This document shows positions 1 through 6,063 of a stretch of DNA of 24,118 bases, piece by piece; within the stretch, counting starts at the first letter, position 1, and every line of letters begins with the position of its first letter. Source of the DNA: JBFKUL01 sp041635755 (lineage in GTDB: Bacteria; Pseudomonadota; Gammaproteobacteria; Burkholderiales; SG8-39); assembly GCA_041635755.1 (NCBI GenBank), contig JBFKUL010000012.1:1-24118 (forward strand), read 5' to 3'. Below the pieces are notes generated by a model, which ran no database searches, was not told where the DNA came from, and saw only the letters and a list, made by a program, of their open reading frames with translations. The translations under genes were made by a program, and so were the position numbers.

Positions 1-569
1 AGCTCGGCAACCGCCAGCCAGGAGATGCCGGTGAACAAACTGAACCCCACGATCACCAGCGTGAGCAGCACCAGCGTGGCGCCGGTAAAGCCGAGCCCCG
101 CCAGCGCAACTTTGGCCACCACGTCGCCGATCAGCCCGCCGGGTGCATGCGGCAGTTGCGCCAGCAGCGAGTGCAGGCGGAGTGCCTCGAGCCCGCCGCT
201 CGCGACAATCAGCAGCGCGAAGCCGCCGAACGCGACCACCAGCGGCCGGTGGTCGATGAGCGTCGTGCCGTCGAGCCGCCGGTAGCCCCAGACCACGATG
301 TACAGGCACAGCGCGGCCCACCAGTAGGCGGAGACCCCGAACAGAAAAAGCAGCAGATCCGCGAGCCAGGCGCCCGCGCGGCCGCCGGCATTCTGCGTCG
401 CGGCCGCGGTGGCGCTGTGCGACCAGCCCGGGTCGCTCTTGTCGAAGGTGAGCAGAATCAGCAGCAGATACGCGGCAAGCGCGATCAGCACCAGCCACTT
501 GGCCTCACGCAGCAGGTTCGCGAGTTTGGCGGGAAGCGGTGCTGCGCTGGATTTTTGAGCGGTCGCCAT
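1..569 (-). CDS. ftsK: DNA translocase FtsK, N-terminal membrane part (partial, runs off the left edge)
   Basis: Only the first 189 codons lie in the window; the linker and the C-terminal motor are beyond position 1. FtsK couples division to chromosome segregation: the N-terminal part sits in the inner membrane at the septum and the C-terminal hexameric ATPase pumps DNA. The translation starts MATAQKSSAAPL and has a first membrane helix at about residues 25-42. The FtsK hallmark FDKSDPGWSHS follows at 42-52, then further hydrophobic helices at about 69-95, 108-125 and 148-180, fitting the four-helix domain. The ATG at 567-569 fits the usual N-terminus. A TACAAT -10 lies 34 bases upstream. The gene follows the Crp/Fnr gene on the same strand but is separated from it by an intrinsic terminator, so it probably has its own promoter. 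Identity is secure from the hallmark plus the helix pattern. Confidence 0.93.
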   Translation of the reverse strand, partial: MATAQKSSAAPLPAKLANLLREAKWLVLIALAAYLLLILLTFDKSDPGWSHSATAAATQNAGGRAGAWLADLLLFLFGVSAYWWAALCLYIVVWGYRRLDGTTLIDHRPLVVAFGGFALLIVASGGLEALRLHSLLAQLPHAPGGLIGDVVAKVALAGLGFTGATLVLLTLVIVGFSLFTGISWLAVAE

Positions 570-602
570 GGCGGCCCGCAAAGGCCTGTTGCGCACCGTG
601 GA

Positions 603-608
603 ATTGTA
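603..608 (-). promoter_or_regulatory. Candidate -10 box for ftsK
   Basis: On the minus strand the bases read GCGCTACAAT, with TACAAT as the -10 hexamer, 33 bases before the ftsK start codon. No good -35 is visible at 16-18 bases. The same GCGCTACAAT decamer lies upstream of glnB. Confidence 0.4.
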
Positions 609-643
609 GCGCACTCGCCTCGTGCGACCCGCCCCGCAGAAAC

Positions 644-667
644 GAAAACCCCCGCCTACGCGGGGGC
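644..667 (-). terminator. Intrinsic terminator of the Crp/Fnr gene
   Basis: A perfect 7-bp GC stem (CCCCCGC at 649-655 pairing with GCGGGGG at 660-666) closes a 4-base loop. Read on the minus strand it is followed by TTTT (648-645). It lies about 45 bases past the Crp/Fnr stop codon and before the ftsK promoter, so it ends the regulator transcript. Confidence 0.75.
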
Positions 668-710
668 TTAGCGAACGGTCGTCAACGCCTTTCTAGCGCG
701 TCGCTAAGAC

Positions 711-1400
711 CTATTCCGGGAACACCACCGAGGGCCGCAGGACGATGATCGAGCCGCGCATTTCGATAAAGCCGCCGGTCTGCAGATCTTTCATCACGCG
801 GCTCACCATCTCGCGCGACGCACCGATCATCTTGGCAATGTCCTGCTTGGGCAAGCGTTTGGTGACCATCTTCTGTCCGTCGACCGTTTCCGCCATGTCG
901 AGCAGCAGCCGCGCAACGCGGCCGTAGACGTCGAGCAACGCCAGGCTGCCGATCTTGCGGTCTGCCTCGCGCAGCCGGTGCACCAGGCCGCGCATCACGG
1001 CCATCGACATCTCGAAGTTTTCTGCCAGCGCTTTCTTGAAGTCCCGCTTGGAAATCGCCAGCAGCTCGCACGGCTCGATCGCGAGCACGCTCGCCGAGCG
1101 CGGACTGTCGTCGATCAGGCCCATCTCGCCGAAGAACTCTCCCGGCCCGAGGATGCTCAGGATCACTTCCTTGCCGTCGGCGTCGCTCATCATCACCTTG
1201 AGGCGGCCCGAGAGCACGATGTAGAGCGAATCGGTGGGATCGCCCGCGGACATGATGATCGTGCTGCGCGTGACGCTGCGCCGCGTGACGATGGTTGCGA
1301 GCGTTCGAAGCGCGTCGTCCGGCACGGTCGCGAACAGCGGCACCGCTTTCAAAACCGTCGTCGACACTGTCGCCGGCGACATCGTACCCATGGTCGACAT
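711..1400 (-). CDS. Crp/Fnr-family transcriptional regulator
   Basis: A 229-residue cytoplasmic DNA-binding regulator. Residues 20-135 form a cyclic-nucleotide-binding beta-roll. The phosphate-binding-cassette region GEFFGEMGLIDDSPRSASV (87-105) keeps the Arg-Ser pair (R101, S102) that holds the cyclic-nucleotide phosphate in E. coli CRP. A long dimer helix follows, then a winged helix-turn-helix at about 184-206 with recognition-helix residues SREMVSRVMKDL. There is no N-terminal cysteine cluster as in FNR, so it is more likely CRP-like than an iron-sulfur oxygen sensor; the ligand is unknown. I chose ATG 1398-1400 because GGGAGGA sits just upstream and the family N-terminus fits; a longer reading frame to 1682 crosses the trxB promoter. 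It is divergent from trxB with 292 bases between. A CGTG-N4-CACG inverted repeat near its 5' end could be an autoregulatory site (inference). Confidence 0.9.
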   Translation of the reverse strand: MSTMGTMSPATVSTTVLKAVPLFATVPDDALRTLATIVTRRSVTRSTIIMSAGDPTDSLYIVLSGRLKVMMSDADGKEVILSILGPGEFFGEMGLIDDSPRSASVLAIEPCELLAISKRDFKKALAENFEMSMAVMRGLVHRLREADRKIGSLALLDVYGRVARLLLDMAETVDGQKMVTKRLPKQDIAKMIGASREMVSRVMKDLQTGGFIEMRGSIIVLRPSVVFPE

Positions 1401-1421
1401 ATTCCTCCCTGCTCCTACTTG

Positions 1422-1433
1422 CGTGGCGACACG
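1422..1433. promoter_or_regulatory. Inverted repeat upstream of the Crp/Fnr gene, possible operator
   Basis: CGTG-GCGA-CACG is a perfect inverted repeat with a 4-base spacer. It lies between the Shine-Dalgarno of the Crp/Fnr gene (about 1403-1409) and a weak minus-strand -10, CATAAA (1439-1434). The half-site spacing resembles Crp/Fnr operators, but the bases match neither TGTGA-N6-TCACA nor TTGAT-N4-ATCAA. The rest of the 1401-1692 gap is GC-rich and shows only the trxB -10. Confidence 0.25.
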
Positions 1434-1648
1434 TTTATGGTAGCAGAAACACGGCTGGGACCCCTTTTGCCCTGCGCCCTCCGGGGCGGGCCGACCGGCC
1501 CCGCGCCTCGGGCCCAAGTCCCTGCGGACGGGGCCGAGCGACGCGAGCAAGGATTCGTGTCGCGCGGCGGCGAGCTCGGTCGAGGGGCGCAAGCGCAGCA
1601 GCGTGCGGGCGAAGCCGGACGTGGCGCGGTCGCTCGCTAGGCGCCGTT

Positions 1649-1654
1649 TATAAT
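1649..1654 (+). promoter_or_regulatory. Candidate -10 box for trxB
   Basis: A perfect TATAAT lies 38 bases before the trxB ATG, giving a leader of about 30 bases. No clear -35 is visible at the expected distance. Confidence 0.5.
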
Positions 1655-1692
1655 CGTCGCTCGATCGAAAATTCCACTGCACGTTCCTCGAG

Positions 1693-2646
1693 ATGACCCA
1701 GCGCCACGTCCGACTTCTGATTCTCGGCTCCGGCCCGGCCGGCTATTCCGCCGCGGTGTACGCCGCGCGCGCCAATCTGAAGCCGGTGCTGCTCACGGGC
1801 ATCGCGCAGGGCGGCCAACTGATGACCACCACCGACGTCGACAACTGGCCCGCGGACGCGGAGGGCGTGCAGGGACCGGAGCTGATGGAACGCTTTCAGA
1901 AGCACGCCGAGCGCTTCGAGACCGAGGTTGTGTTCGACCATATCCAGAAGGCACGTCTGAACGAACGCCCGTTCGTGCTCGAAGGGGACAACGGGACTTA
2001 CAGCTGCGACGCGCTGATCATCGCCACCGGGGCCTCGGCCAAGTACCTTGGCCTACCCTCGGAGCAGAAATTCATGGGACGCGGCGTTTCGGCCTGCGCC
2101 ACCTGCGATGGGTTCTTCTACAAGAACCAGGACGTGGTGGTGGTCGGCGGCGGCAACACTGCGGTCGAGGAAGCGCTCTACCTTGCCAACATCTGCAAGC
2201 ACGTGACGCTGGTGCACCGCCGCGACAAGTTCCGCGCCGAGAAGATCATGGTCGACAAGCTGATGAAGCGGGTCAGGGAAGGCAAGATCACGCTCGAGCT
2301 CGACGCGGTGCTGGACGAGGTGCTCGGCGACCAGAGCGGCGTCACCGGCGTGCGCATCAAGGGCGTCGCGAACGGCAAGACGAAGGAGCTAGTCGTCAAG
2401 GGCCTGTTCGTCGCGATTGGCCACACGCCGAATACCGAGCTCTTCTCCGGCCAGCTGGAGATGGAGAACGGCTACATCATCACCCTGGGCGGCAGGGACG
2501 GGAACTCGACCGCGACCAACGTGCCCGGCGTGTTCGCCGCGGGCGACGTGCAGGACCATGTCTACCGGCAGGCGGTCACCAGCGCGGCGACCGGCTGCAT
2601 GGCGGCGCTGGACGCCGAGAAGCATCTGGACGCGCTCGCCGGCTGA
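1693..2646 (+). CDS. trxB: Thioredoxin reductase (NADPH)
   Basis: A 317-residue flavoenzyme that passes electrons from NADPH through FAD to oxidised thioredoxin in the cytoplasm. Low-molecular-weight TrxB features are all present: FAD-binding GSGPAGY at 12-18, the redox-active disulfide CATC at 135-138, the NADPH-binding GGGNTAVEEA at 152-161 with the following HRR (175-177) that selects NADPH, and the C-terminal FAD motif GVFAAGDV. Length matches the family (about 315-320). The start at ATG 1693 gives the normal N-terminus; the ribosome site is weak. A TATAAT lies upstream. The Smr-domain gene follows on the same strand, with its start 35 bases after this stop, so the two probably form an operon. 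The pairing with ftsK on the opposite strand is familiar in betaproteobacteria. Confidence 0.97.
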   Translation: MTQRHVRLLILGSGPAGYSAAVYAARANLKPVLLTGIAQGGQLMTTTDVDNWPADAEGVQGPELMERFQKHAERFETEVVFDHIQKARLNERPFVLEGDNGTYSCDALIIATGASAKYLGLPSEQKFMGRGVSACATCDGFFYKNQDVVVVGGGNTAVEEALYLANICKHVTLVHRRDKFRAEKIMVDKLMKRVREGKITLELDAVLDEVLGDQSGVTGVRIKGVANGKTKELVVKGLFVAIGHTPNTELFSGQLEMENGYIITLGGRDGNSTATNVPGVFAAGDVQDHVYRQAVTSAATGCMAALDAEKHLDALAG

Positions 2647-2681
2647 GCCCGGCGGCCGTGCAATCCGATCCGGAGGTTCGC

Positions 2682-3224
2682 GTGCCGAAGACCTCTAATG
2701 ACGATGAATTCCGCGACGCCGTTTCGGACGTCCGGCCGCTGTCGCGTTCGCGCATGCGACGCATCGCGCTCGAGCGCGCCAAGCCCGCGCCGGTGCCGTT
2801 GCAGACGCGCCGCGACGAGCGCGCCGCGCTCGAGGAGAGCCTTGCCGGGCCAGTGTCGGTCGACGACGCGCTCGACTCTGGCGAGGAGCTGGTGTTCCTG
2901 CGCGAGGGCCTGTCGCGGCAGGTGCTGCGCCGGCTGCGCCGCGGGCACTGGGTCGTGCAAGACCAGCTGGACCTTCACGGCATGAACCGGCTCGAAGCGG
3001 CCGAGAGCGTGAGCGGATTCCTGCGCCACTGCGTGGCGCGCGGCCGACGCTGCGTGCGGATCGTTCATGGCAAAGGACATGGGTCGACAAACCGTGAGCC
3101 GGTGCTCAAGTCAAAGCTCAGACACTGGCTTGCGTCACGCGACGAAGTGCTCGCCTACTGCCAGGCGCCCGCCGCACACGGCGGCGGCGGTGCGGTGCTG
3201 GTGCTGCTCAAGTCGGGGCGTTAG
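2682..3224 (+). CDS. Smr-domain protein (putative nicking endonuclease family)
   Basis: A 180-residue protein. The first 95 residues are polar and charged, probably flexible, and the C-terminal half is an Smr (MutS2-related) domain. Visible signatures are LDLHGMNRLEA, the HGKGHGS loop (core VRIVHGKG) and the closing GGGGAVLVLL strand. Smr domains of MutS2 cut DNA or RNA; stand-alone ones (E. coli SmrA/SmrB type) act as nucleases, SmrB on mRNA at collided ribosomes. The target here cannot be told from sequence. I take GTG 2682 as the start because GGAGG at 2672-2676 precedes it by 5 bases and the product then begins MPKTSNDDEF, the family's usual opening; an upstream GTG at 2658 has no such site. 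It follows trxB and probably shares its transcript. Confidence 0.88.
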   Translation: MPKTSNDDEFRDAVSDVRPLSRSRMRRIALERAKPAPVPLQTRRDERAALEESLAGPVSVDDALDSGEELVFLREGLSRQVLRRLRRGHWVVQDQLDLHGMNRLEAAESVSGFLRHCVARGRRCVRIVHGKGHGSTNREPVLKSKLRHWLASRDEVLAYCQAPAAHGGGGAVLVLLKSGR

Positions 3225-3241
3225 GCGGGTGACGCCTCTCG

Positions 3242-3259
3242 GGCAGCCCCTAGGCTGCC
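3242..3259. terminator. Hairpin between convergent smr and glnB genes
   Basis: A perfect 7-bp inverted repeat, GGCAGCC (3242-3248) and GGCTGCC (3253-3259), with a 4-base loop. It lies in the 54-base gap between two convergent genes, where a bidirectional terminator would sit. There is no T tract on either side, so efficiency is doubtful. Confidence 0.4.
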
Positions 3260-3278
3260 TCTGAGTCGCCGCGTCGCT

Positions 3279-3617
3279 TCAGACTGCCGCTTCGTTGGTC
3301 TCGCCGGTGCGGATGCGCACCACGTGCTCGACCGAGGTGACGAAGATCTTGCCGTCGCCAATCTTGCCGGTGCGGGCGGACCGGACGATCGCCTCGATTG
3401 CAGGCTCGACCTGGTTCTCCGCCACGACGACCTCGATCTTCACCTTCGGCAGGAAATCGACCACGTACTCGGCGCCGCGATAGAGCTCGGTGTGCCCCTT
3501 CTGCCGACCGAAGCCCTTGACCTCGGTCACCGTCAGGCCGGTAACGCCCACTTCGGAGAGCGCCTCGCGCACCTCGTCGAGTTTGAACGGTTTGACGATG
3601 GCTTCGATCTTCTTCAT
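3279..3617 (-). CDS. glnB: Nitrogen regulatory protein P-II
   Basis: A 112-residue PII signal protein, the usual length. It reads 2-oxoglutarate, ATP/ADP and glutamine status and controls glutamine synthetase adenylylation and NtrB through direct contacts. The sequence is close to E. coli GlnB: opening MKKIEAIVKPFKLDEVREAL, the T-loop region GFGRQKGHTELYRGAEY with uridylylation Tyr51, the B-loop TGKIGDGKIF, and the terminal RIRTGE. There is no amtB neighbour, which favours GlnB over GlnK. ATG 3615-3617 is preceded by GGGAGG at a suitable distance. A TACAAT -10 lies about 50 bases upstream in the region shared with the divergent TPR gene. It appears monocistronic. Confidence 0.95.
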   Translation of the reverse strand: MKKIEAIVKPFKLDEVREALSEVGVTGLTVTEVKGFGRQKGHTELYRGAEYVVDFLPKVKIEVVVAENQVEPAIEAIVRSARTGKIGDGKIFVTSVEHVVRIRTGETNEAAV

Positions 3618-3665
3618 TCGTGGGGCCCTCCCGGCGGCGGCGCTGGTACGAGTCTAAATGCGGTG

Positions 3666-3671
3666 ATTGTA
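3666..3671 (-). promoter_or_regulatory. Candidate -10 box for glnB
   Basis: On the minus strand the bases read GCGCTACAAT, with TACAAT as the -10 hexamer, 48 bases before the glnB ATG. The -35 is not clear. No GG-N10-GC sigma-54 element was found here by eye. Confidence 0.4.
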
Positions 3672-3704
3672 GCGCGTGCCGCGTCGGCCGTGACGCGCGC
3701 GGCC

Positions 3705-3734
3705 TTGCTCGGCACGCGCCGCATCCGGAATAAT
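3705..3734 (+). promoter_or_regulatory. Candidate promoter for the TPR gene
   Basis: TTGCTC (3705-3710), an 18-base spacer and AATAAT (3729-3734). The ATG of the TPR gene begins only 6 bases after the -10, so transcription from here would start at or next to the start codon. Confidence 0.4.
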
Positions 3735-3740
3735 GGGTCC

Positions 3741-4316
3741 ATGGCCATGAACGCCCCCCTTCGACCGACGCTCCTGTTCTGGTATGGACAGCTGTTGACG
3801 CTCCTGAAGCGCCGTTCGGCCGCGCTCGAAGTGTTCCGGCAAGTCACTCGCGAGCACCCGCGCCACCAGCAAGCCTGGAGCTGCATCGGCTTCCTGCTCG
3901 CCGAGCGCGAGCAGTTCGACCCTGCAATCGAGGCCTTCGAGCGCGCGCTCGCACTCGACCCCCGCGATGCACCCTCGCACTTCAACGTCGGCTTCATCCT
4001 GCAGCGCGTGAATCGACATGAGCAGGCGGTCGAGCGACTCACGCGCACGATCGAGATCGACCCAAAGCTCGACCGCGCCTGGTACGGCCTTGGGCTGTCG
4101 CTGAACGAGCTCGGGCGCCATCAGCAGGCCATCGAAAAGCTCGAGGAAGCCGCGCGCCTGCAGCCGTTCAATCCGTACGCCCGCTACCAGATGGCCGGCG
4201 CCTGGCACAAGCTCGGCAAACCCGACAAGGTGCGCGGCGAGTACGAGCATGTGAAGAACTTCGATCCGAAGGTCGCCGAACGCATCCGGCACGAGTTTGG
4301 CGTCGGGCTCAAGTAG
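3741..4316 (+). CDS. Tetratricopeptide repeat protein
   Basis: A 191-residue protein made almost entirely of five TPR units with 34-residue spacing, at roughly 9-42, 43-76, 77-110, 111-144 and 145-178. Canonical spacing and residues are easy to see, as in AWSCIGFLLAEREQFDPAIE, FNVGFILQRVNRHEQAVERL and AWYGLGLSLNELGRHQQAIE. No signal peptide or membrane helix is evident, so it is probably a cytoplasmic protein-interaction scaffold; the partner is unknown. The start is MAMNAPL at ATG 3741 (a second ATG at 3747 is possible). The same reading frame stays open upstream but runs antisense through glnB and is not credible. No Shine-Dalgarno is visible and a -10 sits right before the ATG. The acyltransferase gene follows after 14 bases, so the two are probably co-transcribed. 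Confidence 0.85.
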   Translation: MAMNAPLRPTLLFWYGQLLTLLKRRSAALEVFRQVTREHPRHQQAWSCIGFLLAEREQFDPAIEAFERALALDPRDAPSHFNVGFILQRVNRHEQAVERLTRTIEIDPKLDRAWYGLGLSLNELGRHQQAIEKLEEAARLQPFNPYARYQMAGAWHKLGKPDKVRGEYEHVKNFDPKVAERIRHEFGVGLK

Positions 4317-4330
4317 GCCGCGGCAACGCA

Positions 4331-5452
4331 TTGGAAAGCCTGAGCATCGTCGACTCGCTCGCAGGCCTCGACCCCGGCGAATGGAATGCGCTCGTCGCGG
4401 GCGCCGAGGGCGCGCCGTTCGTGCGGCACGAGTTCCTGCATGCCCTGATCGAGACCGGCTGCGCCACGGCGCGCACCGGCTGGCAGCCGCAGTTCCTGCT
4501 GCTCAAGCGCGCCGGTGCGCTGGTCGGCGCAATGCCGCTGTTCCTCAAGACCCACTCCTACGGCGAGTACGTGTTCGACTGGGCGTGGGCGGATGCCTAT
4601 GCCCGGCACCGGCTCGAGTACTACCCGAAGCTGCTTGGCGCGGTGCCATTCACGCCGGTCTGCGGGCCGCGCCTGCTTGCCAAGGCGACATCTGAGCGCG
4701 AAGCCCTGGCGGCCGCGGCGCTCGAGCTTGCCAAGCAGGTGTCCTCACTGCACGTGCTCTTTCCGACCGAGACCGAGGCGATGCTGATGCAGGAACAGGG
4801 CATGCTCCTGCGGCGCACCGTGCAGTTCCACTGGACCAACGCCAACTACGCCGATTTCGACGCGTTTCTCGCGCGCATGTCTCACGGCAAGCGCAAGAAC
4901 ATCCGCCAGGAGCGCCGACGCGTGCGCGAGGCGGGCGTCACCTGCCGCTGGCTGCGCGCCGACGAGATCCGGCGCGAGCACTGGGAGTTCTTCAACCGCT
5001 GCTACCGCAATACCTACGCGGCGCATCGCTCGAGCCCGTATCTCAATCTCGGCTTTTTCCTGCGCCTTGGCGAGACCCTGCCCGAGCATCTGCTGATGAT
5101 CCTTGCCGAACGCGCAGGGCAGCCGATCGCCGCGTCGCTGTGCGTGGCCGACACGCGCGCGCTCTACGGACGCTACTGGGGCGCCCTCGAGCACGTGCCG
5201 CTGCTGCACTTCGAATGCTGCTATTACCAGGCGATCGAGTACGCCATCGCGCACGGCCTGGAGGCTTTCGAGGGCGGCGCGCAAGGCGAGCACAAACTGT
5301 TTCGCGGCCTGTTGCCGGTCCAGACCTACTCGGCGCATTGGCTCGCGCATCCGGACTTTGCGCGTGCCATCGAGGACTACCTCGAGCGCGAAGGGGGCGG
5401 CATCCGGCGCTACGTCGACGAGCTCGCCGAGCACTCCCCCTTCAGGGACTAG
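4331..5452 (+). CDS. FemAB-like / GNAT-superfamily acyltransferase (DUF482 type)
   Basis: A 373-residue protein resembling the DUF482 family, often labelled peptidoglycan biosynthesis or GNAT-fold proteins. Family-like stretches are PFVRHEFLHALIETG near the N-terminus, GAMPLFLKTHSYGEYVFDWAW, the basic SHGKRKNIRQERRRVREAG in the middle, and the C-terminal FEGGAQGEHKLFRGLLP with YSAHW. The substrate is unknown; the peptidoglycan link is by fold similarity only. The start is TTG 4331, since no ATG or GTG lies between the TPR stop and the conserved N-terminus; the ribosome site is weak, which fits coupling to the TPR gene 14 bases upstream. The stop codon lies in the same CTAG as the stop of convergent ppa. 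Confidence 0.85.
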   Translation: MESLSIVDSLAGLDPGEWNALVAGAEGAPFVRHEFLHALIETGCATARTGWQPQFLLLKRAGALVGAMPLFLKTHSYGEYVFDWAWADAYARHRLEYYPKLLGAVPFTPVCGPRLLAKATSEREALAAAALELAKQVSSLHVLFPTETEAMLMQEQGMLLRRTVQFHWTNANYADFDAFLARMSHGKRKNIRQERRRVREAGVTCRWLRADEIRREHWEFFNRCYRNTYAAHRSSPYLNLGFFLRLGETLPEHLLMILAERAGQPIAASLCVADTRALYGRYWGALEHVPLLHFECCYYQAIEYAIAHGLEAFEGGAQGEHKLFRGLLPVQTYSAHWLAHPDFARAIEDYLEREGGGIRRYVDELAEHSPFRD

Positions 5453-5997
5453 AACTTCGGCTTGCGCTTGGCCTTCTTGAAGCGCTTCACGCCGCCGATC
5501 ACCTCGGCTTTGGCCTCCGCTGCGCCGACCCAGCCTTGCACCTTGACCCACCTGCCGCGCTCGAGATCCTTGTAGTGCTGGAAGAAGTGGGCGATCTGCG
5601 CCAGGCTCGCCTCGGGCAGATCGCGCGGTGATTCCACATGCCGATAGAGCGCGCTGAGCTTGTCGATCGGCACGGCAAGCACCTTCGTGTCGTCGCCCGC
5701 CTCGTCCTGCATCTTGAGCATGCCGATCGGCCGGCAGCGCACCACCACCCCCGTGATCAACGGGTACGGCGAGACCACCAGCACGTCTACCGGGTCGCCG
5801 TCGCCCGATAGCGTGTGGGGCACATAGCCGTAGTTGCAAGGGTAGTGCATGGCGGTGGACATGAAGCGGTCCACGAACACCGCGCCGGTCGACTTGTCCA
5901 CCTCGTACTTGACTGGCTCGGCGTTCATGGGGATCTCGATGATCACGTTGATGTCGTTTGGGACGTCGTGACCGGTTTCGACGCGTTCAAGATTCAT
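5449..5997 (-). CDS. ppa: Inorganic pyrophosphatase (family I)
   Basis: A 182-residue soluble enzyme that hydrolyses pyrophosphate to two phosphates and so pulls biosynthetic reactions forward. Family I signatures are clear: KYEVDKSTGAVFVDR, the NYGYVP stretch, GDGDPVDVLV with the Mg-binding aspartates, and KVLAVP. The C-terminal HYKDLERGRWVKVQGW is typical of bacterial Ppa. The basic tail KRFKKAKRKPKF is longer than in E. coli. ATG 5995-5997 has GGAGG about 6 bases upstream. It is divergent from the aldehyde dehydrogenase gene, with 66 bases between, and converges on the acyltransferase gene with a 4-base overlap of stop codons. Confidence 0.96.
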   Translation of the reverse strand: MNLERVETGHDVPNDINVIIEIPMNAEPVKYEVDKSTGAVFVDRFMSTAMHYPCNYGYVPHTLSGDGDPVDVLVVSPYPLITGVVVRCRPIGMLKMQDEAGDDTKVLAVPIDKLSALYRHVESPRDLPEASLAQIAHFFQHYKDLERGRWVKVQGWVGAAEAKAEVIGGVKRFKKAKRKPKF

Positions 5998-5999
5998 GC

Positions 6000-6029
6000 T
6001 TGCCTCCGGCGGATGGCTTCGCCCATAAT
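6000..6029 (+). promoter_or_regulatory. Candidate promoter for the aldehyde dehydrogenase gene
   Basis: TTGCCT (6000-6005), an 18-base spacer and CATAAT (6024-6029), 34 bases before the GTG start. It overlaps the ribosome-site region of divergent ppa. Confidence 0.45.
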
Positions 6030-6063
6030 TCCCGAGCCCGTTTTACCCCGTCCGAGGTGTCCC

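Noticed and set aside
1401..1682. N-terminal extension of the Crp/Fnr frame
   Set aside because: The added residues show no family similarity, the frame crosses the trxB -10, and a good ribosome site precedes the ATG at 1398-1400.
3324..3740. Upstream extension of the TPR frame
   Set aside because: It is antisense to glnB; the TPR units start only after 3741.
4745..5839. 364-codon minus-strand frame across ppa and the acyltransferase gene
   Set aside because: It overlaps two confidently identified genes in other frames and shows no motif.
5815..6063. Upstream extension of the aldehyde dehydrogenase frame
   Set aside because: It is antisense to ppa and carries no dehydrogenase residues; GTG 6064 has a ribosome site.
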